NCBI GenBank assembly: GCA_029262935.1
Contig: JAJCYK010000127.1
Coordinates: 1 to 5,652, forward strand
DNA length: 5,652 nucleotides
Direction: 5' to 3'
Source: Cytophagales bacterium
Lineage (GTDB): Bacteria > Bacteroidota > Bacteroidia > Cytophagales > Cyclobacteriaceae
Shown here: one piece after another, positions 1 to 4,945 of the stretch
How positions within the stretch are numbered: position 1 is the first letter of the stretch
Layout of the letters: every line of letters starts with the position of its first letter
Notes under the pieces: model-generated
The model's database searches: none
The model's input: the letters and a program-made list of their open reading frames with translations, nothing else
What the model was told of the DNA's origin: nothing
Translations under genes and position numbers: made by a program

Positions 1-445
1 AAGCGTGGATATATAATTTATCGGCTAATCCCTGGTCTTTTATGATCTCACATAAGCCCTTTAAATGATCAATATGAGAATGAACACCCCCATCTGAAAC
101 CAGCCCTATCAAATGGATGTTCTTGCCAGACTCTTTTACACGGTCCAGGCAAGATTGTAGAATTGGATTATTTAATATAGTGCGTTCTTCAATCGCCTTG
201 TTGATTTTTGCCAGATCCTGATAGACTACTCTACCCGCGCCAATGTTCATATGCCCTACTTCGGAGTTACCCATTTGCCCTTTGGGCAAACCTACCGCCA
301 AGCCGCTGGCATTCAATCTACTATGAGGATATTTACTCCACACTTCATCCATAAATGGGGTGTTGGCCTGATGTATCGCCGACACTTCAGGGTCTTTACC
401 CAATCCCCATCCGTCGAGGATCATTAACAATACTTGTTTCTCCAT
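1..445 (-). CDS. gpmI: 2,3-bisphosphoglycerate-independent phosphoglycerate mutase, N-terminal part (runs off left edge)
   Basis: GpmI interconverts 3-phosphoglycerate and 2-phosphoglycerate in cytoplasmic glycolysis and gluconeogenesis, using two metal ions (usually Mn) and a phosphoserine intermediate. Read leftward from the ATG at 445, the first 148 residues are present and intact, about 30% of the usual ~510. Seen in the sequence: the start MEKQVLLMILDGWG with metal-ligand Asp11; the GNSEVGH block with the catalytic Ser61; and VSDGGVHSH with His122 in the substrate-binding insert domain. Asn28-Thr-Pro and the GAGRVVYQDL stretch (69-78) are also typical. The start is secure because the family begins only a few residues before the LDGWG motif. 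The rest lies beyond base 1, so the gene is cut by the window and not broken. It is divergent from the DUF4783 gene. Identification is by recalled family motifs and is very sure. Confidence 0.97.
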   Translation of the reverse strand, partial: MEKQVLLMILDGWGLGKDPEVSAIHQANTPFMDEVWSKYPHSRLNASGLAVGLPKGQMGNSEVGHMNIGAGRVVYQDLAKINKAIEERTILNNPILQSCLDRVKESGKNIHLIGLVSDGGVHSHIDHLKGLCEIIKDQGLADKLYIHA

Positions 446-449
446 GGTG

Positions 450-480
450 CAAATATAAATATTCAAAGCTAGGTTTGTAA
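450..480 (-). promoter_or_regulatory. candidate Bacteroidota-type promoter(s) for gpmI
   Basis: On the minus strand two perfect TAnnTTTG matches lie just upstream of gpmI: TAGCTTTG (471 to 464) and TATATTTG (457 to 450). The second has a TTA, a partial match to the -33 TTG, about 20 bases upstream (480-478). The first has no clear -33 element. Initiation from the first would leave a leader of roughly a dozen bases. Initiation from the second would fall at or next to the ATG. The consensus is established for Bacteroidota sigma-ABfr; its use here is inferred. Confidence 0.45.
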
Positions 481-550
481 CTGATATTAGATTGTATTAA
501 TTTAAATTCCTTGTAAAAACTAAGAGGGCCTACTTTGACCGTTTTTGGCA

Positions 551-558
551 TAGTTTTG
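551..558 (+). promoter_or_regulatory. candidate -7 promoter element for the DUF4783 gene
   Basis: TAGTTTTG matches the Bacteroidota TAnnTTTG -7 element and ends 29 bases before the ATG at 588, giving a leader of about 20-25 bases. No TTG sits at the usual 17-23 base spacing; the nearest TTTG (534-537) is only 13 bases upstream. The promoter is therefore only half supported. A weak Shine-Dalgarno-like AAGGTG (568-573) lies 14 bases before the start. Confidence 0.4.
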
Positions 559-587
559 GAGATACGCAAGGTGAAATTAGTTGAATT

Positions 588-998
588 ATGCTGAAGAATA
601 GGATATTAACATACATTATACTCATCCTTTTTGGTAGCTTTTTGGCCGTAAGTGCACCTGTTAATGCTCAAAGTGAGGTAATTAACAACGTGAGGTCTGC
701 CATTAAGGCAGGGAGTTCCAAAGAGTTATCAAAGTATTTGAGTGATATGGTTTCGCTGAAAATCGAAGGCGTACAGGCCAATTATAGTAAAACCCAAGCA
801 GAATATGTCTTAAAAGATTTCTTTGGGAAATACCGTCCTACAGATTTCCAGTATGTGCATCAAGGCGCTTCCGAAGGAGGATTAAAGTACGCCATTGGCA
901 GATACAGTTATCAAGGGGGTTCGTTTCGGGTAGTACTTAGGTCAAAAAATATGGAAGGTACTTACCGGGTAAGTAGCTTGGACTTTACAAAGGAATAA
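588..998 (+). CDS. small secreted DUF4783 family protein
   Basis: The 136-residue protein has an N-terminal signal peptide: Lys3/Arg5, a hydrophobic core at about 6-22, then SAPVNA with likely cleavage after Ala27 (VNA|QS). The mature part of about 109 residues should be periplasmic. It contains an alternating helix/strand pattern with Tyr-rich C-terminal strands (about 100-132: YAIGRYSY, FRVVLRSK, YRVSSLDF). I recognise it as DUF4783, a Bacteroidota family with a fold resembling the NTF2-like superfamily (an association recalled, not tested). No catalytic residues are known to me and no function can be assigned. The ATG at 588 places the signal peptide at the very start. The gene is 61 bases upstream of nadC on the same strand. 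A small protein of this kind next to nadC is, from memory, a recurrent Bacteroidota arrangement. A hairpin between them may end this transcript. Confidence 0.85.
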   Translation: MLKNRILTYIILILFGSFLAVSAPVNAQSEVINNVRSAIKAGSSKELSKYLSDMVSLKIEGVQANYSKTQAEYVLKDFFGKYRPTDFQYVHQGASEGGLKYAIGRYSYQGGSFRVVLRSKNMEGTYRVSSLDFTKE

Positions 999-1020
999 AT
1001 GATAAAATAATACTATAACG

Positions 1021-1045
1021 AAAGGCCCTGGTGTGAGGGCCTTTT
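1021..1045 (+). terminator. hairpin between DUF4783 gene and nadC; intrinsic terminator or leader attenuator
   Basis: AAAGGCCCT (1021-1029) and AGGGCCTTT (1036-1044) pair perfectly over 9 bp around the 6-base loop GGTGTG, and the 3' arm runs into TTTT then CC. It is 22 bases after the DUF4783 stop and 15 bases before the nadC ATG. The stem is GC-rich at its top and is backed by A/U pairs, as in intrinsic terminators, but the U tract is short (4). It could end the DUF4783 transcript. If nadC is co-transcribed, it would sit in the nadC leader and limit read-through. Confidence 0.7.
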
Positions 1046-1059
1046 CCATTTCTAATATT

Positions 1060-1929
1060 ATGATTCGTCCAAGCTATCTGACAGATTCTGCACTTGCAAA
1101 CTTTATTCATGCGGCCATAAATGAAGATGTAGGCAATGGTGACCACAGTACCCTGGCTGCCATTCCAGCAGGGCGCGTTAATAAGGCCCAGTTGATTATA
1201 AAGTCTCCAGGTATCCTGGCAGGCGTGGCCCTTGCCACCAGGATCTTTCATACCATTGACCCTGAACTCATCATGGATATAAAGCTGCATGATGGAGCCG
1301 AGGTTGAGATAGGAAACATTGGCTTATTTGTGGAGGGAAAAGCCCAGTCAATCCTAACTGCCGAACGATTGGTTTTAAATTGTATGCAACGGATGAGCGG
1401 AATTGCCACCTATGCTCATTACCTATCATCGTTGGTAAGCACGACCAAAGCTAGAATTTTAGATACTAGAAAAACTACACCAAATTTTCGCATGCTAGAA
1501 AAATGGGCGGTGGCCATTGGAGGCGGCACCAATCATCGATTCGGGTTGTATGATATGATCATGCTTAAGGACAACCATATAGACTATGCAGGTGGTATCT
1601 CCTTGGCCATAAAAGCTACCCAAGAGTATTTGAAAACCAGTGGATTGAAATTAAAAATAGAAATTGAAACTAGAAATCTAAACGAAGTTCAGCAGGTGCT
1701 GGATATCGGTGGGGTTGATAGAATCATGCTAGATAACATGTCAATCCATGAAATGACTAATGCTGTCCAATTGATCAATGGCAAGTACGAAACAGAAGCT
1801 TCAGGGGGCATTACAGAAGAAACCATTGCTGACGTAGCCCATACTGGAGTGGATTTTATTTCAGTGGGAGCCCTCACTCATTCTGTGAATAGTTTGGACA
1901 TTAGTTTAAAGGCCGTGGATGCCCTATAA
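1060..1929 (+). CDS. nadC: nicotinate-nucleotide diphosphorylase (carboxylating); quinolinate phosphoribosyltransferase
   Basis: NadC converts quinolinate and PRPP to nicotinate mononucleotide, CO2 and diphosphate, the step joining de novo quinolinate synthesis to the shared NAD pathway in the cytoplasm. From the ATG at 1060 it is 289 residues, the normal length. Motifs in order: EDVGNGDHST (22-31) in the N-terminal domain; TAERLVLNCMQRMSGIAT (100-117); DTRKTTP (135-141) with phosphate-binding Arg137/Lys138; GGGTNHRFGLYDMIMLKDNH (154-173) with His159, Arg160, Lys170; IEIETRN (200-206); IMLDNM (222-227) with Asp225; EASGGI (246-251); and GVDFISVGALTHS near the end. All active-site blocks are intact. 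The frame stays open back to a GTG at 1033, but that codon lies inside the hairpin and would add nine unfamiliar residues, so ATG 1060 is preferred. No Shine-Dalgarno is visible. nadA and nadB are not in the window. Confidence 0.97.
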   Translation: MIRPSYLTDSALANFIHAAINEDVGNGDHSTLAAIPAGRVNKAQLIIKSPGILAGVALATRIFHTIDPELIMDIKLHDGAEVEIGNIGLFVEGKAQSILTAERLVLNCMQRMSGIATYAHYLSSLVSTTKARILDTRKTTPNFRMLEKWAVAIGGGTNHRFGLYDMIMLKDNHIDYAGGISLAIKATQEYLKTSGLKLKIEIETRNLNEVQQVLDIGGVDRIMLDNMSIHEMTNAVQLINGKYETEASGGITEETIADVAHTGVDFISVGALTHSVNSLDISLKAVDAL

Positions 1930-1962
1930 AAATTCATATTCTTACTGGAAGGGCTGTTTTTT
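1921..1962 (+). terminator. weak possible terminator after nadC
   Basis: GCCCT (1921-1925, overlapping the last nadC codons) can pair with AGGGC (1950-1954), followed by TG and a run of six T (1957-1962). The stem is only 5 bp and the loop is 24 bases, so this is a marginal intrinsic terminator. The T run is its best feature. A second weak pairing, GGGCT (1951-1955) with AGCCC (1977-1981), competes with it. Confidence 0.25.
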
Positions 1963-1975
1963 ACTCTTATATTTG
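1945..1975 (+). promoter_or_regulatory. candidate promoter for the YcxB-like gene
   Basis: TATATTTG (1968-1975) is a perfect TAnnTTTG -7 element. CTG (1945-1947), two of three bases of the -33 TTG, lies 20 bases upstream of it, within the usual spacing. Initiation would fall near 1981, giving a leader of about 17 bases before the ATG at 1999. This suggests the downstream gene can be transcribed independently of nadC. Confidence 0.5.
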
Positions 1976-1998
1976 AAGCCCAATTAGTAAAATTACCC

Positions 1999-2472
1999 AT
2001 GATCGTAAAGACTAAAAAATACAAACTGGAAACAGGCACCTATATTAAGTTGGGTCTAACCAATATATTAAAGGAACAATGGTGGGTGTTTATAATTTAT
2101 CTGGTCATCTGTACCATGTATTTTGTGCTGCCATCGCATTGGTGGATTACCGGGGCTTCTATTGCCTTAGTGCTGTATGTTTTATTTTGGGTAATTCAAT
2201 TTGCAGGTATACCACAACTTGAACAAAACAAAGTACTATTTGAAAAATTGGGCTATGAAATTGACAGTCGTCAAATCATGGTGAAGGTAAGTAGCAAACA
2301 AGGCATGCCTATTACTTGGGATATGATAAAACGAGCTACAATTGCCAAGGATTATTTTTTGTTGGTGGTGTCGAAAGCACAAATGATTCATTTGCCATTT
2401 CGGATTTTTAACAACGAGAACCAAATAAAATTCGTTGAAACCATTCTCCGCCGCAAAGGTTTAGTCAAATAG
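1999..2472 (+). CDS. YcxB-like membrane protein
   Basis: The 157-residue protein has a short basic N-terminal part and two adjacent membrane segments (about 28-45 and 48-68) separated by a tight Pro-Ser-His turn. A soluble C-terminal domain of about 85 residues follows. That domain matches the YcxB-like C-terminal pattern as I remember it: a strand ending in SSKQG, then ITWDMIKRATIAKDYFLLVVSKAQMIHLPFRIF, and a final helix containing VETILRRKG. The domain resembles a small PH-like fold and is likely cytoplasmic; its function is unknown. The ATG at 1999 is 69 bases after the nadC stop and precedes the basic N-terminus; no Shine-Dalgarno is seen. A separate promoter candidate just upstream argues that it is not strictly co-transcribed with nadC. 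Its last 8 bases overlap the 3' end of the opposing MFS gene. The family call is fairly sure; the role is unknown. Confidence 0.75.
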   Translation: MIVKTKKYKLETGTYIKLGLTNILKEQWWVFIIYLVICTMYFVLPSHWWITGASIALVLYVLFWVIQFAGIPQLEQNKVLFEKLGYEIDSRQIMVKVSSKQGMPITWDMIKRATIAKDYFLLVVSKAQMIHLPFRIFNNENQIKFVETILRRKGLVK

Positions 2473-3715
2473 GTCCTGCTGACTTCCGGCCAAAGTTTCG
2501 ATACAGTATTATTCCGGAAATTAAAGTAAAGGCTGCCATAGCATAATAGGCGTAAGTAATGTGCTCTCCTTCTGCGAAAAACGCCAGGGAAAATACCAAA
2601 GTAAACAGCACGCGCATAATGATGTTCAAAACACTGAACACACTGTTTACTCTACCAATAACTTGGTTTGGAATCTGATCAAACAAGTAACTGATTCGCA
2701 ATACACGGGTACCGGCGTTGGCAAAGCCAAGAAGCAAGCCAGCCAAGAAGTAATAAGGTATTGACTTTAAAAGTGCACAAAGTAGTAAAACGAGAGTTGT
2801 AGTAAACATAAATAAGATGATAATCTTGGCTTTTGGTTCATTTTGAGTCCAGCGGCCAATAAAAATACCCGCCATAAGTGCTCCCAGCCCATACAGCACC
2901 TCCATACCCCCAAACACAGCTCCTCCGACTTTTAAGTAATTTGTAATATACATGGGCATGACGGTAAATAAACTCACCAACATTATTACAAAAATGGAAT
3001 GTGTGAAAAAGCCAAAAATAAACACCCGGGGATTGTCCCTTAAGAATCTAAACCCCGTTTGCAATCTGGCAGAAAGCTTCTCGCGATCAACTTGAAATAC
3101 TTTATCAGGTACGTAGCGAATAAAGAAGATAAGTACCACCGATGCAAAATAGGTTATGGCATCCAGAGTGAAAATTTCATGTATTTGCCAGGCCTCGATC
3201 TTTAAAGCGCCAAGTAGAGGCAGTTGTACATCCAAACCTTCTAACAAAACCACCGCTACGGCCCCTGCGATGACGTTGGTTGATTGCCCCACAATCTCTA
3301 TATAGCTGGTTACTCTCGTGTAATGCTCTGGGCTGCTGATTTCTTGAACAAAGGCGTAAAGGTTGGGATAGTGCATTCTGTAGCCAAAGATCGTTATTGC
3401 AAAAACCATCACAATTAAGAACAAAGGGAGGTCGCCCATACTCCAACCAATGCCCGCTACCAGCAGTAGTATGGTACCCTCTACTAAGTTAGTAGCCAAA
3501 AACAACTTACGACGATTGAATCGGTCAACTAAAGTACCTGCAAATAGACCCCAAAATATGGTGGCAAAAGTCACCACAGCAAAAATTAAATTAAATTTTG
3601 ATGAAATTCCTCTTTGAGCAAAATACCAAGGAATAGCCAGCATGGAAACACCTTGTGCAAATCCTGAAATAGCGTTCGCAGTGAACAATAAAAAAAGGGC
3701 CTTTTGGTTTTTCAA
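2465..3715 (-). CDS. MFS transporter, MefA/EntS-like drug/siderophore-exporter type
   Basis: This 416-residue inner-membrane protein has about twelve hydrophobic segments in two halves with a charged central loop (about 205-228, including VDREKLSARLQTGFRFLRDNPR). That is the usual major facilitator layout. The loop between helices 2 and 3 carries motif A, G-L-F-A-G-T-L-V-D-R-F-N-R-R (56-69), and an IGRVNSVFSVLN stretch in the C-terminal half is typical of MefA/EntS-type proton-driven exporters. The substrate cannot be told from sequence. The start is the TTG at 3715: the codon before it is the in-frame stop TAA (3718-3716), and the next ATG is residue 25, inside helix 1, too late for a whole protein. 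TTG is therefore the only sensible conventional start, and it is a rare codon for this role. The gene is divergent from recX across 57 bases that hold a dyad, and convergent with the YcxB-like gene (8-base overlap). Confidence 0.88.
   Translation of the reverse strand: MKNQKALFLLFTANAISGFAQGVSMLAIPWYFAQRGISSKFNLIFAVVTFATIFWGLFAGTLVDRFNRRKLFLATNLVEGTILLLVAGIGWSMGDLPLFLIVMVFAITIFGYRMHYPNLYAFVQEISSPEHYTRVTSYIEIVGQSTNVIAGAVAVVLLEGLDVQLPLLGALKIEAWQIHEIFTLDAITYFASVVLIFFIRYVPDKVFQVDREKLSARLQTGFRFLRDNPRVFIFGFFTHSIFVIMLVSLFTVMPMYITNYLKVGGAVFGGMEVLYGLGALMAGIFIGRWTQNEPKAKIIILFMFTTTLVLLLCALLKSIPYYFLAGLLLGFANAGTRVLRISYLFDQIPNQVIGRVNSVFSVLNIIMRVLFTLVFSLAFFAEGEHITYAYYAMAAFTLISGIILYRNFGRKSAGPI
2484..2519. 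repeat. short inverted repeat near the YcxB-like/MFS convergent end
   Basis: TTCCGG (2484-2489) and CCGGAA (2514-2519) are exact inverted copies 24 bases apart, inside the last codons of the MFS gene and just past the YcxB-like stop. The second arm is part of a self-complementary TTCCGGAA (2512-2519). It could fold at the 3' end of either transcript, but there is no T run on either side. Confidence 0.3.
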
Positions 3716-3737
3716 TTATTCGTAAATTGCTCGGAGG

Positions 3738-3760
3738 ATGACCTAGAAGTAATAGGTCGT
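3738..3760. promoter_or_regulatory. dyad in the MFS/recX divergent spacer, candidate operator
   Basis: GACCTA (3740-3745) and TAGGTC (3753-3758) are perfect inverted half-sites with a 7-base spacer; the flanking A3738/T3760 also match after one mismatch. Half-site centres are 13 bases apart. The dyad lies near the middle of the 57-base gap between the MFS start and the recX ATG, where a repressor could affect both genes. No TAnnTTTG element was found in this spacer on either strand. Operator function is inferred from symmetry and position only. Confidence 0.4.
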
Positions 3761-3772
3761 AATATAAACCAT

Positions 3773-4240
3773 ATGGATCAGACGGAAACTGATTTAACCA
3801 AAATAGCAAAAATAAAAGCCGCTAGATTTTGTGCCTATCGCGAGCGTACACAAAAGGAGGTTCGGGAAAAAGTACACAGCTACGGATTATTTGGAGACGA
3901 TGCGGAATTGGTAGTATCTGAACTGATAACGGAAGGATTTATCAATGAAGAGCGCTTTGCAACTTCCTATGCTGGTGGTAAGTTTCGCCTGAAGAAATGG
4001 GGTAAATTAAAGATCAAACAAGGGTTGGAGCAACATGGACTTACCGTCTATTGTGTAAACAAGGGTTTAGCAGCTATAGATGATGAAGCCTACCTAATTA
4101 CTTTAAAAACACTGCTGGAAAAAAAGTGGGACCAACTAGAAGTTGCGGACGTTTTCATCAGGCGACATCAAACTGCCCGATTTTTAATAGGTAAGGGATA
4201 CGAGCCAGATCTAATTTGGGAATATCTTAAGAACTACTAA
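3773..4240 (+). CDS. recX: RecX family regulatory protein
   Basis: RecX binds RecA filaments in the cytoplasm and, in studied bacteria, limits filament growth and so tunes recombination and the SOS response. From the ATG at 3773 it has 155 residues, the usual size. Family signatures in order: KAARFCAYRERTQKEVREKVHSYG (15-38), the first three-helix repeat; VSELITEGFINEERFATSYAGGKFRLKKWGKLKIKQGL (48-85), the second repeat with the hallmark FINxxRFA and KKWGKxKIK; and a weaker third repeat ending in RFLIGKGYEPDLIWEYL. The frame is open upstream to a TTG at 3704, but that would overlap the MFS start and add 23 residues unlike RecX, so ATG 3773 is chosen. No Shine-Dalgarno lies at the right distance; a GGAGG at 3733-3737 is too far upstream. 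recA is not in the window. The gene overlaps the opposing DUF4230 gene by 4 bases. Confidence 0.93.
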   Translation: MDQTETDLTKIAKIKAARFCAYRERTQKEVREKVHSYGLFGDDAELVVSELITEGFINEERFATSYAGGKFRLKKWGKLKIKQGLEQHGLTVYCVNKGLAAIDDEAYLITLKTLLEKKWDQLEVADVFIRRHQTARFLIGKGYEPDLIWEYLKNY

Positions 4241-4875
4241 TCGTTGGTTATCTGAACTTTTGGTATGTCGTATACCAAAATTACCTGCTTGTTTGATATT
4301 TGTTCCAAAATAGGTCGAAGAATCAATTCAGCGTGCTCCTTGGTCTGAGTTAGGATCCCTGAACTTAAGGCAGATTCCCGTATTTGACTTTCCGCGCTTT
4401 TATAAGCTTTTTCTATAAATCCTTTTTCATTGGTAAACATACCTGTCTCTAGGGCGTAGACCCGAGTTTTATTCAGGTCCAATTTAAAATAACAGATTTC
4501 TGGAGCAGGCAGCTGTACGAGCAGCGTATCTCCGTTCATTTGTAAATCTTTTATTTCCAATTTGGTTAAATCCAGGCACCCTACGGCCTCGCCATTGGAT
4601 ATTAAGACGGCTTTCGAATCTCCCTCTAATTTGAACAGGTTGTAGAAATCCTTGCCAATCTTTTGTATTTCAGTGATTTCCTGAAAGTGATATTTGGTAA
4701 GTTCGAGTTTTCCTAAATCTTCTATACGCTCCAGAACCAAGTTTTGAACCTCGCTATCGTTAGTACTTGATTGAGGCAAAAAATTAATGTTGGACCAGTT
4801 ATTCCAAACCAGATAGCCACATATCAGTAGGAATATCCAAGGGAAGAGCCAAAAGGCAATTTTTAATAGTCGCAT
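4237..4875 (-). CDS. membrane-anchored DUF4230 family protein
   Basis: The 212-residue protein has one N-terminal membrane segment (about 7-24, rich in Trp, Phe, Leu and Ile, after Arg2/Lys5). A short polar linker (28-44) and a soluble domain (about 45-205), probably periplasmic, follow. The domain matches DUF4230 as I know it: VLERIEDLGKLELTKYHFQEI (48-67); a strand region AVLISNGEAVGCLDLTKLEIKDL (89-111); LPAPEI (122-127); VYALETGMF (139-147); and the helix RESALSSGIL followed by HAELILRPIL (166-190). Its function is unknown and no catalytic residues are evident. The ATG at 4875 puts two basic residues directly before the membrane helix, a sensible start. An AGG lies about 11 bases upstream, a weak ribosome site at best. 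The gene is convergent with recX (4-base overlap) and divergent from the radical SAM gene (70-base spacer). Confidence 0.85.
   Translation of the reverse strand: MRLLKIAFWLFPWIFLLICGYLVWNNWSNINFLPQSSTNDSEVQNLVLERIEDLGKLELTKYHFQEITEIQKIGKDFYNLFKLEGDSKAVLISNGEAVGCLDLTKLEIKDLQMNGDTLLVQLPAPEICYFKLDLNKTRVYALETGMFTNEKGFIEKAYKSAESQIRESALSSGILTQTKEHAELILRPILEQISNKQVILVYDIPKVQITND
4258..4280. repeat. 23-base perfect inverted repeat near the recX/DUF4230 convergent end
   Basis: TTTTGGTAT (4258-4266) and ATACCAAAA (4272-4280) pair perfectly over 9 bp around the loop GTCGT. The repeat begins 17 bases after the recX stop and lies inside the DUF4230 gene, where it encodes part of LVYDIPK near the C-terminus. 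Either transcript could form the hairpin. Neither strand has a T run after the stem, so it is not a textbook intrinsic terminator, though it could mark or protect recX 3' ends. Confidence 0.5.
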
Positions 4876-4906
4876 TGTTGATTACCTGGTGTATTTAGTT
4901 GAATTA

Positions 4907-4938
4907 CTGCCTAATTTATAAAAAAGATAGTAGATTTA
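4907..4938 (+). promoter_or_regulatory. weak candidate promoter for the radical SAM gene
   Basis: TAGATTTA (4931-4938) matches TAnnTTTG at all but the last base, and CTG (4907-4909) sits 21 bases upstream as a partial -33 element. Initiation would lie within a base or two of the ATG at 4946. The match is imperfect in an A/T-rich spacer, so it is only a suggestion. Confidence 0.2.
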
Positions 4939-4945
4939 ATTTACA

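Noticed and set aside
499..509. AATTTAAATT palindrome in the gpmI/DUF4783 spacer
   Set aside because: It is a pure A/T palindrome in an A/T-rich spacer, too common to count as an operator.
577..588. 12-mer TTAGTTGAATTA shared with 4895-4906 as a dispersed regulatory repeat
   Set aside because: A shared A/T-rich 12-mer in a window this size is expected about once by chance; it is kept only as a side note in the 4876-4945 finding.
1033..1059. Longer nadC beginning at GTG 1033
   Set aside because: The GTG is within the loop and 3' arm of the hairpin, the nine added residues do not resemble NadC N-termini, and ATG 1060 gives a normal-length protein.
985..1290. Leftward open frame of 101 codons opposite nadC
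   Set aside because: It is antisense to the conserved NadC N-terminal domain, has no recognisable motif, and overlaps the hairpin; it is a shadow of nadC.
3177..3446. Leftward open frame of 89 codons within the MFS gene, and similar frames at 1689-1877, 2236-2424, 2561-2764, 3591-3809 and 5205-5393
   Set aside because: Each lies entirely or mostly inside a well-supported gene in another frame or strand and has low-complexity or implausible composition.
3692..3706. AAAAGGGCCTTTT-like palindrome in the MFS start region
   Set aside because: It has essentially no loop and encodes residues 4-7 of the MFS protein, so it is explained by coding sequence and is not a credible terminator.
3733..3748. 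GGAGG followed by ATG at 3738, a possible small open frame with a Shine-Dalgarno
   Set aside because: The frame is ATG ACC TAG, only two codons, and the SD-like sequence abuts the ATG with no spacing.
3704..3772. Longer recX beginning at TTG 3704
   Set aside because: It would overlap the divergent MFS start and add 23 residues with no RecX similarity; the ATG at 3773 is followed directly by a typical RecX N-terminus.
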